Source: Pseudoalteromonas sp. MM1
GTDB lineage: Bacteria; Pseudomonadota; Gammaproteobacteria; Enterobacterales; Alteromonadaceae
Assembly: GCF_030296835.1 (NCBI RefSeq)
Contig: NZ_AP027923.1
Span: 1 to 64,000 of the forward strand
Direction: 5' to 3'
DNA length: 64,000 nucleotides
Below the pieces are notes generated by a model. The model was not told the DNA's origin. It did not search any database and saw only the letters and a program-made list of their open reading frames with translations. Each line of letters starts with the position of its first letter. Position 1 is the first letter of the stretch. Both the position numbers and the translations under genes were made by a program. Below are positions 16,225 to 25,136 of the stretch, in pieces.

Positions 16225-18765
16225 ATGTCAACATACCGTTTAAATACATTAGCTGCCGCTGTTGCGTTTGCCGTAAGCGCACCAAGCGTTGTAAGCGCAC
16301 AAGAAGCGTCTGTTCAGGCACAGCAAAACATAGAACAAATATCTGTACTAGGGTCGCGCGTTTCTAACCGTACCTCTACTGAGTCTTCGTCACCTATTGA
16401 TTTAATAGACGCTGATGATTTAAACAAAGGTGGCTTTACAGAACTAGGGCAGAGCCTGCAAGCGACTGCCCCATCGTTTAATTTTTCTCGTACGCAAGTA
16501 TCTGATGGCTCTGATTTATTTAGACCAGCAACGCTGCGCGGTTTACAACCCGATCAAACGTTAGTTTTAGTTAATGGTAAGCGCCGCCACAATCAATCTA
16601 TTTTTGGCCTTAACGGCACTGTAGGTGCAGGCGCTGCAGGTACCGACATGAATGCTATTCCGCTAACTGCGCTTAAAGGCGTAGAAGTGTTACGCGATGG
16701 CGCAGCAGCTAAATACGGATCGGATGCGATAGCAGGCGTAATTAACTTATCACTTAATAATTCAACAGGTGTAACAACAGGTTACGTACAGTACGGCGGC
16801 ACCAGCGAGGGTGACGGCGATACGCTTTCTGCAGGTTTAAATCGTGGTTTTGATTTAGGCAACGAAGGCGGTTTTATTAATTTATCACTTGAATACCGTG
16901 ATGCTGATGGCACTAACCGTGCAGAGCGCGATACAGGTGGCTCGTTAAATGTTGAACCAGGTACGCTAAGTGAAGATGTACGTTGGGGCCAAGGTAATTC
17001 AGAAAGTGAATTTACCTCATTGTTTTACAACATGGCTTTGCCAATGGGTGAGGGCGAATTGTACTCGTTTGGAGGCTACTCTGAGCGCACTGCATTAGGG
17101 AACGGTTTTTACCGCAACTTTAACGAAGCGTCTAAAAATGTAACGCAAGTATACAGCGATGGTTTTTTGCCCCGTATTTATAACGAAGCTGAAGATATTT
17201 CAGTAGCGGTTGGCTTTAGAGGCGATATAAGCCCAGATTGGGGATACGATGTATCGGCAGTGTATGGCGAAAACCAATACGATTTTACTTCACGCAATAC
17301 TATAAATGCCTCTTATGCGGCGGAATACGTATTTAATAACCCAGATGCAAGCGATGCCGATATAGCTGCAAATGCAGGCCCAACCGGTGGTTATTCGGGT
17401 GGTTTTAGATTTGATCAAACAACAGTTAATGCTGATTTTAACGGTATAGTTGATATTGGCCGCAGCGAACCTTTATATGTAACTATTGGTGCAGAATACC
17501 GTAAAGAAAACTACGAAATTGTGCCTGGCGATGAAGCCTCTTACGCATGTGGCTTGGCAAATATGGATACTTCGTACCCATCAGTAAACGATGCTGATCA
17601 ATTTGCTGAGTGTGGTTTTCAGGCTTATAACGGTTTGCGCCCAGAGGCAACAAACCAAAGCGATCGTAACAGCTACGCGTTTTATGTAGACGTAGAAACC
17701 ATGATCACTGACGCATGGAACGTAAGCGGTGCGCTGCGCTATGAAGACTTTTCGGATGCGGGTGACGACTTAATTGGTAAATTAGCAACGCGTTATGAAT
17801 TTAACGATGACTTTGCAGTGCGTGGTGCGGTATCGACTGGTTTTAGAGCGCCATCGCTTCAGCAAAGTGGTTATACCGCGTTTACAACTAACCTAGGCTC
17901 AGACGGCACACTTACCCAATCGTTTACTGCAAATACGGGGACTGCTTTTCCAAGTGCGCTGGGTGTAGATAGCTTAGAGCTTGAAACCTCAACTAACTAC
18001 AGTGCAGGTTTTGTTTACGATGTAACCAGCGAGCTTTCGTTAACGGTTGATTTTTACCGTGTAGAAATTAAAGACCGTATTACGCTTGGTAGTTTACTTT
18101 CTGCAGACGATGTTGCGTTTAGCGATGAAGCCGTAGCCGCTTTACAAGCCACGGGCGCTGTGCAGGCTAATTACTTTTCAAACTCTGTAGATTCAACGAC
18201 ACAAGGCGTTGATATTATTGCCTCTTACCGTACAGATGTAGAGGGCGGTAATTTTGGTGTGACCTTTGCGGGTAACTTAAACGACACTAAAATTGATAAC
18301 GTAAATGCAGAAGAGGGCATTCCGGAGTCGGTTGCGTTTGATGATTTACAACGTAGCTTTTTTACTGATGGGCAGCCAAGTGAACGTGCAACATTAACGT
18401 TTGACTACGAGCGTGATGCGTATCAAACAACGCTTCGCTTTAATTACTTTGGCGAAACAGACGTTAAATATTTTGGTAACGACCATATTTCACTACCGGG
18501 TGAGCTTTCGCCTACGGGGTCGTTTAAGCCAACAAGTACTGTTGAATCAGCAGTATTAGTAGATATAAACGTTAGCTACCAAATTAACGAAATATTTAAC
18601 GTATCTGTAGGGGCTGATAATATTTTTGATGAAACCCCAGATGAGTTAGGTGATGACGAAGTGCTTAACTTTATTACCAACGGCGCGTTTAAATACCCTG
18701 TACGTGCATTGCCTTACGGCTTTGACGGGCGTACTTATTATGCAAAAGTAAGTTTTGAATTTTAA
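16225..18765 (+). CDS. TonB-dependent outer-membrane receptor
   Basis: The 846-residue product has a signal peptide ending VVSA-QEA. A TonB-box-like stretch (EQISVLGSR, about residue 33) precedes a plug domain (about 50-175) with FRPATLRGLQPDQTLVLVNG, LKGVEVLRDGAAAKYGSDAI and AGVINLSL. The remaining part is a beta-barrel ending in YYAKVSFEF, with the C-terminal Phe used for outer-membrane insertion. These receptors import siderophores, vitamin B12 or carbohydrates using TonB energy. Nothing nearby defines the ligand, and there are no adjacent siderophore or glycoside genes. The gene appears monocistronic, with its own terminator. Confidence 0.93.
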   Translation: MSTYRLNTLAAAVAFAVSAPSVVSAQEASVQAQQNIEQISVLGSRVSNRTSTESSSPIDLIDADDLNKGGFTELGQSLQATAPSFNFSRTQVSDGSDLFRPATLRGLQPDQTLVLVNGKRRHNQSIFGLNGTVGAGAAGTDMNAIPLTALKGVEVLRDGAAAKYGSDAIAGVINLSLNNSTGVTTGYVQYGGTSEGDGDTLSAGLNRGFDLGNEGGFINLSLEYRDADGTNRAERDTGGSLNVEPGTLSEDVRWGQGNSESEFTSLFYNMALPMGEGELYSFGGYSERTALGNGFYRNFNEASKNVTQVYSDGFLPRIYNEAEDISVAVGFRGDISPDWGYDVSAVYGENQYDFTSRNTINASYAAEYVFNNPDASDADIAANAGPTGGYSGGFRFDQTTVNADFNGIVDIGRSEPLYVTIGAEYRKENYEIVPGDEASYACGLANMDTSYPSVNDADQFAECGFQAYNGLRPEATNQSDRNSYAFYVDVETMITDAWNVSGALRYEDFSDAGDDLIGKLATRYEFNDDFAVRGAVSTGFRAPSLQQSGYTAFTTNLGSDGTLTQSFTANTGTAFPSALGVDSLELETSTNYSAGFVYDVTSELSLTVDFYRVEIKDRITLGSLLSADDVAFSDEAVAALQATGAVQANYFSNSVDSTTQGVDIIASYRTDVEGGNFGVTFAGNLNDTKIDNVNAEEGIPESVAFDDLQRSFFTDGQPSERATLTFDYERDAYQTTLRFNYFGETDVKYFGNDHISLPGELSPTGSFKPTSTVESAVLVDINVSYQINEIFNVSVGADNIFDETPDELGDDEVLNFITNGAFKYPVRALPYGFDGRTYYAKVSFEF

Positions 18766-18785
18766 TTATTTGAGTTAGAGCATAA

Positions 18786-18811
18786 GCGCAGTGTTTTACT
18801 GCGCTTTTTTT
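18786..18811 (+). terminator. Rho-independent terminator
   Basis: GCGCAGT-GTTTT-ACTGCGC hairpin (18786-18804) followed by seven T residues, 20 bases after the receptor stop codon. Confidence 0.92.
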
Positions 18812-18931
18812 ATGTTTATTTTTTATGAAAAAGAGCGCTAAAACACTTGCAAGGTTGAAAATTAAGCATACAATCGCCACTTCTTAAAGTGCTTACTAAT
18901 GTTGGTGAGTATTTAATTTATAGGAAATAAA

Positions 18932-19132
18932 ATGGCTAAAAAATCGAAAAACAAATCGGTAAATAAAAACGCGGTAGATACCGGCCGAGGTGTTATTAAT
19001 CATAATGCACTGGCGGCGTTAGTAACCTCTAAAGTATTTAAACCTCAAGTGGTTAAAGCTAAAAAAGGGAAAGGCTCGTTTAAGCGCAATAACAAACACG
19101 CAGGACGAGAGTCTTATTTAATCGCGGCTTAA
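18932..19132 (+). CDS. arfA: Alternative ribosome-rescue factor A
   Basis: A 66-residue basic protein. The central segment NHNALAALVTSKVF and the basic KAKKGKGSFKRNNKHAGR motif match the ArfA pattern (E. coli DNAIEALL and KKGKGSYMRKGKHGNR). ArfA enters the empty A site of ribosomes stalled on non-stop mRNA and recruits RF2, backing up tmRNA. In E. coli the arfA message itself is made non-stop by a hairpin in the 3' coding region, so ArfA accumulates only when trans-translation fails. Here a strong hairpin (19110-19154) also overlaps the last codons and the stop, so the same control is likely. AGGAAATAA precedes the ATG. Confidence 0.88.
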   Translation: MAKKSKNKSVNKNAVDTGRGVINHNALAALVTSKVFKPQVVKAKKGKGSFKRNNKHAGRESYLIAA

Positions 19133-19158
19133 ATAGCACCGATCAAATAAGACTTTTA
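19110..19158 (+). terminator. Intragenic hairpin/terminator overlapping the arfA stop codon
   Basis: AGTCTTATTT (19110-19119) pairs perfectly with AAATAAGACT (19145-19154), and further pairing inside (ATC with GAT, GG with CC) extends the stem. A short T run follows. The arfA stop codon (19130-19132) lies in the loop. Termination here, or RNase III cleavage of the stem, would give a message lacking its stop codon, with truncation near codon 60. Confidence 0.75.
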
Positions 19159-19163
19159 ACTGA

Positions 19164-19727
19164 CTAATTTTTGCCAAGCATACGCGTAAGTGTGTTGTCT
19201 TTATCTATAATGTGATGTTTTATAGCGCCCACAATGTGCAAGCCTAGCGCAACTAGTAGCGCATTAGCTGTTATGCCATGAATGGTTTTACCTAACTCTG
19301 CTAAGCCTTGGTTAAAAGCGAGGCTTTTTTGTGGGTTTTCTGGGTTTGGGTTGTGCGGTATAAGCTCTAGCCCAAACACCTCTACACCATGCCCACCAAA
19401 GCCCGACATAATTAGCCCCGAAATAGGCATAAGTAACATGCTTATTATAAGAACGTAATGCACAATTTTAGCTAATACTTGCTCATAATTTGGGTGTTTA
19501 ACGTTGTGCTTTGGCCAGCCATTCATAATACGCCATGTTACTCTTAGTAATGCAAAAGCAAGTAATATTACACCAAATGATTTGTGCCAGCTCATTAGAA
19601 AAAACGCTTTAAAGTTTTCTATATACAAGCCTGAGCCTAATAACCCAATAATTAGAATAGCCACAATCCAATGCAGGCTTATGGTGGTTTTGCTTAACGT
19701 ACTTGTTGTATCTTTTGTAAGTTTCAT
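19164..19727 (-). CDS. Cytochrome b561 family protein
   Basis: A 187-residue inner-membrane protein with four predicted helices. Candidate heme-ligand histidines occur in SLHWIVAIL (first helix), MSWHKSFGV, KIVHYVLII and the last helix (LHIVGAIKHH), as in the prokaryotic b561 (CybB/YodB) family, where they bind two b hemes for quinol-linked electron transfer. A good Shine-Dalgarno (AGGAAT) lies upstream of the ATG at 19727. It converges on arfA, and only 31 bases separate the two stop codons. Its electron acceptor is unknown. Confidence 0.9.
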   Translation of the reverse strand: MKLTKDTTSTLSKTTISLHWIVAILIIGLLGSGLYIENFKAFFLMSWHKSFGVILLAFALLRVTWRIMNGWPKHNVKHPNYEQVLAKIVHYVLIISMLLMPISGLIMSGFGGHGVEVFGLELIPHNPNPENPQKSLAFNQGLAELGKTIHGITANALLVALGLHIVGAIKHHIIDKDNTLTRMLGKN

Positions 19728-19859
19728 TGTGGTTATTCCTAACTTAAAAAGTGGCGCTTAGTTGCGTGTACAATTGAATAATCTACATTAATGCAGCTAG
19801 CTTAAACTATAGAGGGTTAAAGTAGGGTTAACGAAATTGGCGTATACAAAATAATTTTT

Positions 19860-20241
19860 TGGGTTTAATTTGGGCGCTAGGCGCGAAGCTTGATCGCGCA
19901 AGATGCTAGTTACTTCTCTAAAAGCAAAGCGCCTCTAAGCCTCTTTGTGATTTATTGATCTTTAATACAAAAATGCACAAAGAGAAGGGATGGAGGAGTA
20001 AATGAGAAGTGAAAATTGTAGGCGTAGAGTTTGCTCACGCGAGGTGCATAGCACCTAATTTATTAAGTGATGTATTCGGCAGTGCGCAGCGCCTCTTGCC
20101 CTCTTTATTAATGCATTGGCTTTCTTTACGAGCTATCGCTCGTCACGCCAGCAAGCTGCGCGTCTACAAGCAACTTTAACCATTGTGTTAATTTGGGCAG
20201 TAGGCGTAGAGCTTGCTCACGCGAGGTGCGTAGCATCTAAT
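19860..20241. repeat. Degenerate copies of the intergenic hairpin repeat family
   Basis: Blocks related to the arrays at 1.2 and 11 kb, but more diverged. TAGGCGTAGAGTTTGCTCAC with GAGGTGCATAGCACCTAAT lies at about 20018-20060. A second copy (TAGGCGTAGAGCTTGCTCAC, GAGGTGCGTAGCATCTAAT) lies at about 20200-20241. GCCAGCAAGCTGCGCGTCTA lies near 20145. The short palindrome is kept as AGGTGCATAGCACCT, although its bases differ from AGAAGCGCAGCTTCT. The last copy overlaps the 3' end of the AraC regulator gene and supplies its stop codon. Confidence 0.75.
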
Positions 20242-21205
20242 AATCTAAGTCACCTTCTTTTAAATTATTTGCAATGGTTTGAGAGGGGTTTTCGCCAAAT
20301 AACTGCGTGTAATCTTTAGTAAATTGCCCTGCATGCCAAAACCCCCAGTTGGCAGCTATAGTTGAAATTGGCTTAGTTTGACCAACCACTTTAAGCTCCC
20401 GCCTTACGTTATTTAAACGGGTTAAACGTAAAAACCTAAGCGGGTTAATGCCTAAAATGCTTTCGAAACTGTATTGCAACGTACGCCTACTAACAAAAGT
20501 AAGCTCGCAAAGCTCAGTTATAGTAATTGTTTTTTGTGGGTTGGCTGCGACGTACTCTTTTACTTTATCGACCACTGCTTTACGGTGTTTGTAACTTGGG
20601 GCTATGTTTTGCTGCGGGTTATCGGCTTGCAATAAATGTAGTGCTAGCATACTAAGCATATCTTGCTGAGACTCAGGCCTAAGCCCAAAACCTTTATTTA
20701 CAACCATACTGTTAATAATTTGCCTTGCCGTTTGCAGCGATGAGTCACTTACCGACAAACGAGCAGACTGTGCAGATGACAGGTTTTTGATTGTTACGCC
20801 CTGTAACTGCGCCATGTACTCAATTGAATGCCAATTAACAACCAAACCGTAAATATCAAATCGTTCAGGGGTAATTAGTTCAAAGTCGCTGTTGCTGGTA
20901 CGGCACATAAATTGATTATCCGCTACATCAAGGCCATTAATTTTACTTTGCTGCGACTGACTCGGTATCCCAAGCCAAATAGAGTTAGGCGCTATATTGC
21001 ATTGCTGGCGAAGTGAGCGCTCGGTGTACTCTTTAAAAGCATGAATATTACTGTAATTAACACCTTCTATATAGCCATAAAAGCGTCCATCGCTTACCTG
21101 GTCATACTTTTGCTGCCATTGAGTTAGGTTGTGAGCTTGCTCGTCAATATCGTGAGTATATACCTTGCTCTTTTGTGGTGCATTATTGCTGCCTTGCTGC
21201 GCCAT
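20237..21205 (-). CDS. eutR: AraC-family transcriptional regulator, probable ethanolamine regulator
   Basis: The 322-residue product has a C-terminal double helix-turn-helix AraC domain (about residues 215-315): ITITELCELTFVSRRTLQYS and FESILGINPLRFLRLTRLNN are typical. The N-terminal domain is a ligand-binding region resembling EutR-like proteins. It is divergent from eutB-eutC-permease, with 219 bases between them, so local activation by ethanolamine and adenosylcobalamin, as in enteric EutR, is the simplest inference. The 3' end runs into a hairpin repeat, so the native C-terminus may have been changed by one or two residues. Confidence 0.85.
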   Translation of the reverse strand: MAQQGSNNAPQKSKVYTHDIDEQAHNLTQWQQKYDQVSDGRFYGYIEGVNYSNIHAFKEYTERSLRQQCNIAPNSIWLGIPSQSQQSKINGLDVADNQFMCRTSNSDFELITPERFDIYGLVVNWHSIEYMAQLQGVTIKNLSSAQSARLSVSDSSLQTARQIINSMVVNKGFGLRPESQQDMLSMLALHLLQADNPQQNIAPSYKHRKAVVDKVKEYVAANPQKTITITELCELTFVSRRTLQYSFESILGINPLRFLRLTRLNNVRRELKVVGQTKPISTIAANWGFWHAGQFTKDYTQLFGENPSQTIANNLKEGDLDY

Positions 21206-21312
21206 ATAGGTGATGCTCTTTTAAAGTAAACATATTTTTAGTTTAAGTTAGCGCCAAATAAAGGCTGCAACTTACTGAAATGAAATAATAAAACCTGATT
21301 TGCCAAAATTCG

Positions 21313-21394
21313 ATAGTCACTTGGTATAAATTAAGCTCCTTTGTGACTATTCAAAATTGATTTATAGCTTGTACGAAGCAAGACCTATACCAAG
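21313..21394. promoter_or_regulatory. Interlocking inverted repeats in the eut divergent promoter region
   Basis: ATAGTCAC (21313-21320) is inverted as GTGACTAT (21343-21350). CTTGGTATA (21320-21328) is inverted as TATACCAAG (21386-21394). Both pairs are perfect and lie 31-112 bases upstream of the eutB start. They are candidate binding sites for the AraC regulator or elements of a folded leader; this is inferred only from symmetry and position. Confidence 0.4.
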
Positions 21395-21424
21395 GCTTGT
21401 AATATGAGTTATGCGGAGTAAATC

Positions 21425-22828
21425 ATGGGGCATACGTACAGTTATACGTTAGGAACACATACTTATAAATTCAAGAGTTTAGCGCAGTTAATGGCTAAAG
21501 CTACGCCGCAGCGCTCGGGTGATAGATTAGCCGGAGTGATTGCACAATCGGCGCAAGAACGTGCTGTAGCACAAATGACATTAGCAGAAGTACCACTAAA
21601 AGCATTTTTAAATGATGTACTTATTCCCTACGAACAAGACGAAATTACACGCCTTATTATTGATGAGCACGATGCAAACGCTTTTAAGCTTATATCGCAC
21701 TTAACCGTGGGAGATTTTAGAAACTGGTTATTAAGTGATTTTGCAACGCCTGCGGTTCTTGCAAATGTTGGGCAGGCCATTACCCCTGAAATGGCCGCTG
21801 CGGTGAGCAAAATAATGCGTAATCAGGATCTTATTTTAGTTGCTAAAAAGTGCCACGTTAAAAGCGCGTTTAGAAACACCATAGGGCTGCCTGGGCATTT
21901 ATCTACCCGCTTGCAACCTAACCATCCAACTGATGACATAAATGGTATAGCCGCCTGTATGCTCGATGGCCTTTTATACGGCAATGGCGATGCGGTTATA
22001 GGAATTAACCCTGCCACCGACAACGTAGCGCAAGCCATTAAATTAATGACGCTGATGGATGATGTAATTCAAAAATACGAAATTCCAACACAAAGCTGTG
22101 TACTTACCCATGTAACCAACACTATAGAATGTATAGAAGCAGGCGCGCCGGTTGATTTGGTTTTTCAGTCTATTGGCGGTACAGAGGCCACTAATTCAAG
22201 CTTTGGCTTTAATTTAAATACGCTAGCTGAGGCGCAAGATGCTGCGCAGAGCTTAAAACGTGGCACGGTTGGAAATAATGTTATGTATTTTGAAACAGGG
22301 CAAGGCAGCTCGCTTTCGGCTAATGCACATCATGAGCTTGACCAACAAACCTGTGAGGCGCGTGCCTATGCTGTAGCGCGTAAGTTTAACCCTTTATTAG
22401 TTAATACCGTTGTAGGGTTTATTGGCCCTGAGTATTTATTTGATGGTAAAGAAATTACCCGCGCAGGGCTTGAAGATCACTTTTGCGCCAAGCTCTTGGG
22501 CATACCTATGGGGTGTGATGTGTGTTACACCAACCACGCCGAAGCTGACCAAAACGATATGGATAACTTACTTACGTTACTAGGTGTGGCGGGTTGCTCA
22601 TTTGTAATGGGTATCCCGGGCTCGGACGATATTATGCTTAATTACCAAACGACCTCATTTCATGATGCGCTCTATGTGCGCCGGGTTTTAGGCTCGCGCC
22701 CAGCTCCCGAGTTTGAAGCGTGGCTTAGCAAAATGAAAATTATGGAAAATACCGCAGAAACTATTTTATCAAATACCTTACCAACTGCCTTTGCTAAGCC
22801 ATTAAAAGCAGTACAAGGAGGGATGTAA
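21425..22828 (+). CDS. eutB: Ethanolamine ammonia-lyase large subunit
   Basis: The 467-residue EutB catalytic subunit converts ethanolamine to acetaldehyde and ammonia with adenosylcobalamin, together with EutC. Length agrees with the family (E. coli about 453). Recognisable segments include NTIGLPGHLSTRLQPNHPTD, ECIEAGAPVDLVFQSIGGTE, YFETGQGSSLSANAHH, and the C-terminal AEADQNDMDNLL and GIPGSDDIMLNYQTTSFHDA. A GCGGAG site precedes the ATG. The stop codon overlaps the eutC start (TAATG), which suggests translational coupling. No microcompartment or eutA reactivase genes are present, so this is the short form of the pathway that supplies ammonia and acetaldehyde. Confidence 0.96.
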   Translation: MGHTYSYTLGTHTYKFKSLAQLMAKATPQRSGDRLAGVIAQSAQERAVAQMTLAEVPLKAFLNDVLIPYEQDEITRLIIDEHDANAFKLISHLTVGDFRNWLLSDFATPAVLANVGQAITPEMAAAVSKIMRNQDLILVAKKCHVKSAFRNTIGLPGHLSTRLQPNHPTDDINGIAACMLDGLLYGNGDAVIGINPATDNVAQAIKLMTLMDDVIQKYEIPTQSCVLTHVTNTIECIEAGAPVDLVFQSIGGTEATNSSFGFNLNTLAEAQDAAQSLKRGTVGNNVMYFETGQGSSLSANAHHELDQQTCEARAYAVARKFNPLLVNTVVGFIGPEYLFDGKEITRAGLEDHFCAKLLGIPMGCDVCYTNHAEADQNDMDNLLTLLGVAGCSFVMGIPGSDDIMLNYQTTSFHDALYVRRVLGSRPAPEFEAWLSKMKIMENTAETILSNTLPTAFAKPLKAVQGGM

Positions 22829-23706
22829 TGAAAGCGGTTAAAAGCATAAACACACAAAGCAGCAGCGCTCACGATAACGGCAAAGTGGTTGAAAACCCAT
22901 GGAGCGATTTACGCCGCTTTACCGATGCCCGAATTGGCCTTGGCCGAGCGGGTATAAGCTTACCTACAGCCGAAATGTTAGCGTTTCAGTTATCGCATGC
23001 TCAGGCGCGCGATGCGGTTAACTTTCCGTTAGATATTAACGAAATGATAAAAGCGCTCAGTGGTATTGATGCGCTTAGCAAGGGTGAAAAACCACTAAAT
23101 GTACACAGTGAGGCTGTTGATCGGGTTACTTATTTACAGCGCCCCGATTTAGGCCGAAAGCTAAACCAAGCAGGGCGTACAACGCTTTTAAACACAATGC
23201 AAAGTAAGCAAAGCAGAGCGCAAGCGCAATACGATTTAGCCATTGTGATAGTCGATGGGCTTTCATCGTTGGCGGTACAAAAAAATGCTGCGCCGTTTAT
23301 TAGCGAGCTGCTTAACCAACTACATAGCAATTCAATGCCTTATAAATTAGCGCCTGTGACCCTTGTAGAGCAAGGCCGCGTAGCGATTGGTGATGACATT
23401 GGCGAGCTGCTAAATACGCAAGTAGTAATGGTACTCATTGGTGAGCGCCCAGGGCTTAGCTCTCCCGACAGCCTTGGTCTTTATTTAACATGGGCGCCAA
23501 AAACGGGGCTTAACGATGCCTGTCGTAATTGTATCTCTAATATTCGCCCAGCAGGGCTTAGTTACTTTGAAGCGGCGCGCAGAGCTGTGTATTTACTACA
23601 AGAGGCTAAAAAGCTTGGGCTTACAGGGGTTAATTTAAAAGACAGAACACAGGACGATGTAATAGAGCATCAGGTTCAAACAACTAATTTTTTAATCGCA
23701 GAATAA
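22828..23706 (+). CDS. eutC: Ethanolamine ammonia-lyase small subunit
   Basis: The 292-residue EutC subunit forms the adenosylcobalamin site with EutB. Typical segments are ENPWSDLRRFTDARIGLGRA, the IVDGLSSLAVQKNAAP region, VMVLIGERPGLSSPDSLG and CRNCISNIRPAGLSY. Start overlaps the eutB stop by one base. It is followed 20 bases later by the permease gene, with AAGAGG as ribosome binding site, so the three genes form one operon. Confidence 0.96.
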   Translation: MKAVKSINTQSSSAHDNGKVVENPWSDLRRFTDARIGLGRAGISLPTAEMLAFQLSHAQARDAVNFPLDINEMIKALSGIDALSKGEKPLNVHSEAVDRVTYLQRPDLGRKLNQAGRTTLLNTMQSKQSRAQAQYDLAIVIVDGLSSLAVQKNAAPFISELLNQLHSNSMPYKLAPVTLVEQGRVAIGDDIGELLNTQVVMVLIGERPGLSSPDSLGLYLTWAPKTGLNDACRNCISNIRPAGLSYFEAARRAVYLLQEAKKLGLTGVNLKDRTQDDVIEHQVQTTNFLIAE

Positions 23707-23726
23707 AACCATAAAAAGAGGTCAAC

Positions 23727-25130
23727 ATGTCTAATAACAATAAAGAGTATCTTGCACAAAGGCAGTTAAAAAGTGGCACTGCGGGGTGGTTATTGCTTGC
23801 AGGGCTAGGGGTGTCGTATGTAATTTCGGGCGACTTTGCAGGCTGGAACTTTGGCATAGCCGAAGCCGGCTGGGGCGGCTTTGCAATTGCTGCCGTGTTA
23901 ATGGCAATAATGTATTTAACGTTGGTGCTATCGCTTTCTGAAATGTCGGCTGCTATTCCAGCAGCCGGTGGCGGTTATAGTTTTGCGCGTCAAGCAATGG
24001 GACCGGCAGGCGGTTATTTAACCGGCCTTGCGGTATTAATTGAATATGCATTAGCTCCTGCGGCTATTGTTATATTTATTGGCTCGGCGGTTGAGGCATT
24101 AACGGGTTTTAATGGCCCGTGGGTATATGCATTGTTTTATTTAACGTTTGTAGGTATTCACTTAGCGGGTGTGGGTGAGGCCTTAAAAGTGATGATGGTG
24201 ATAAGTGGCTTAGCAGTATTGGCTATTATTGCCACCGCCGTGGCGTTAATTGCTAATTTTGACGCGACTAATTTATTTGATGTTGCGGTAACTAATTCCG
24301 CAGGTGCAAATGAATTTTTACCACTTGGTTGGTATGGTGTATGGGCTGCATTGCCTTTTGCTATGTGGTTATTTTTAGCCGTAGAAGGCGTGCCGCTTGC
24401 AGCAGAAGAAGCTAAAAATCCGGCTAAAGATGTACCTAAAGGCATTATTGGCGCTATGTTATTTTTGTTATTTACCGCTTTACTTGTTGTGGTATTAGTT
24501 CCCGCTGCTGGTGGTGCAAACGCAATGGGCGCAAGTGCAGTGCCTTTAGTTGATGCGCTTAACGCCACGGGCAATACAAGCTTAGCCACTGTGGTAAATA
24601 TTTTAGGCTTAGCGGGATTGGTCGCGTCGTTTTTCTCGATTATTTATGGTTATAGCCGTTTAGTGTTTGCGCTTTCGCGTGCGGGCTATTTACCGCGTTC
24701 GTTATCAATTACTACAGAGCGCAAAGTACCAGCGCGTGCGTTAATTGTACCCGCTATTTTTGGGTTTATTGCCTCACTGAGTGGCGAGGGCGATTTAATG
24801 CTAGCCATGGCGGTGGTAGGTGCAACGGTATCGTATGCGTTAATGGCGCTGAGCCATATTATGTTACGTATTAAGCAGCCTAATTTAGCTCGCCCTTATA
24901 AAACGCCAGGTGGCGTGGTTACATCGGGTATTGCGTTAGTATTATCGCTTATTGCATTAACGGGTGTGTATGCGTTTGACCCTCGTGCATTTTTATACAC
25001 AGTAGTGCTATTTGTGATTGGTGCGGCATATTACTTTGGCTACAGTGCTAAGCATTTAGTCGCTAAAAGTGCAGATGAAGAGTTTGCCATGCTTGCCGAT
25101 GCTGAAGCGGACTTAGCCGCTTCAAATTAA
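23727..25130 (+). CDS. eat: Ethanolamine permease (APC family)
   Basis: A 467-residue inner-membrane transporter with about twelve helices. The amino acid-polyamine-organocation pattern is visible near the N-terminus (VSYVISGDFAGWNFGIAEAG, then SEMSAAIPAAGGGYSFARQA) and in the sixth-helix region WLFLAVEGVPLAAEEAKNPA. Together with its position directly after eutBC this identifies the Eat-type ethanolamine importer. A hairpin repeat unit begins 7 bases after the stop codon and probably forms the end of the operon mRNA. Confidence 0.93.
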   Translation: MSNNNKEYLAQRQLKSGTAGWLLLAGLGVSYVISGDFAGWNFGIAEAGWGGFAIAAVLMAIMYLTLVLSLSEMSAAIPAAGGGYSFARQAMGPAGGYLTGLAVLIEYALAPAAIVIFIGSAVEALTGFNGPWVYALFYLTFVGIHLAGVGEALKVMMVISGLAVLAIIATAVALIANFDATNLFDVAVTNSAGANEFLPLGWYGVWAALPFAMWLFLAVEGVPLAAEEAKNPAKDVPKGIIGAMLFLLFTALLVVVLVPAAGGANAMGASAVPLVDALNATGNTSLATVVNILGLAGLVASFFSIIYGYSRLVFALSRAGYLPRSLSITTERKVPARALIVPAIFGFIASLSGEGDLMLAMAVVGATVSYALMALSHIMLRIKQPNLARPYKTPGGVVTSGIALVLSLIALTGVYAFDPRAFLYTVVLFVIGAAYYFGYSAKHLVAKSADEEFAMLADAEADLAASN

Positions 25131-25136
25131 GTGGGC

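Noticed and set aside
24158..24589. 143-codon minus-strand frame inside the permease gene (and similar frames inside benE, yeiH, der)
   Set aside because: Shadow frames in strongly biased membrane-protein or conserved coding sequence; no Shine-Dalgarno and the sense gene is unambiguous.
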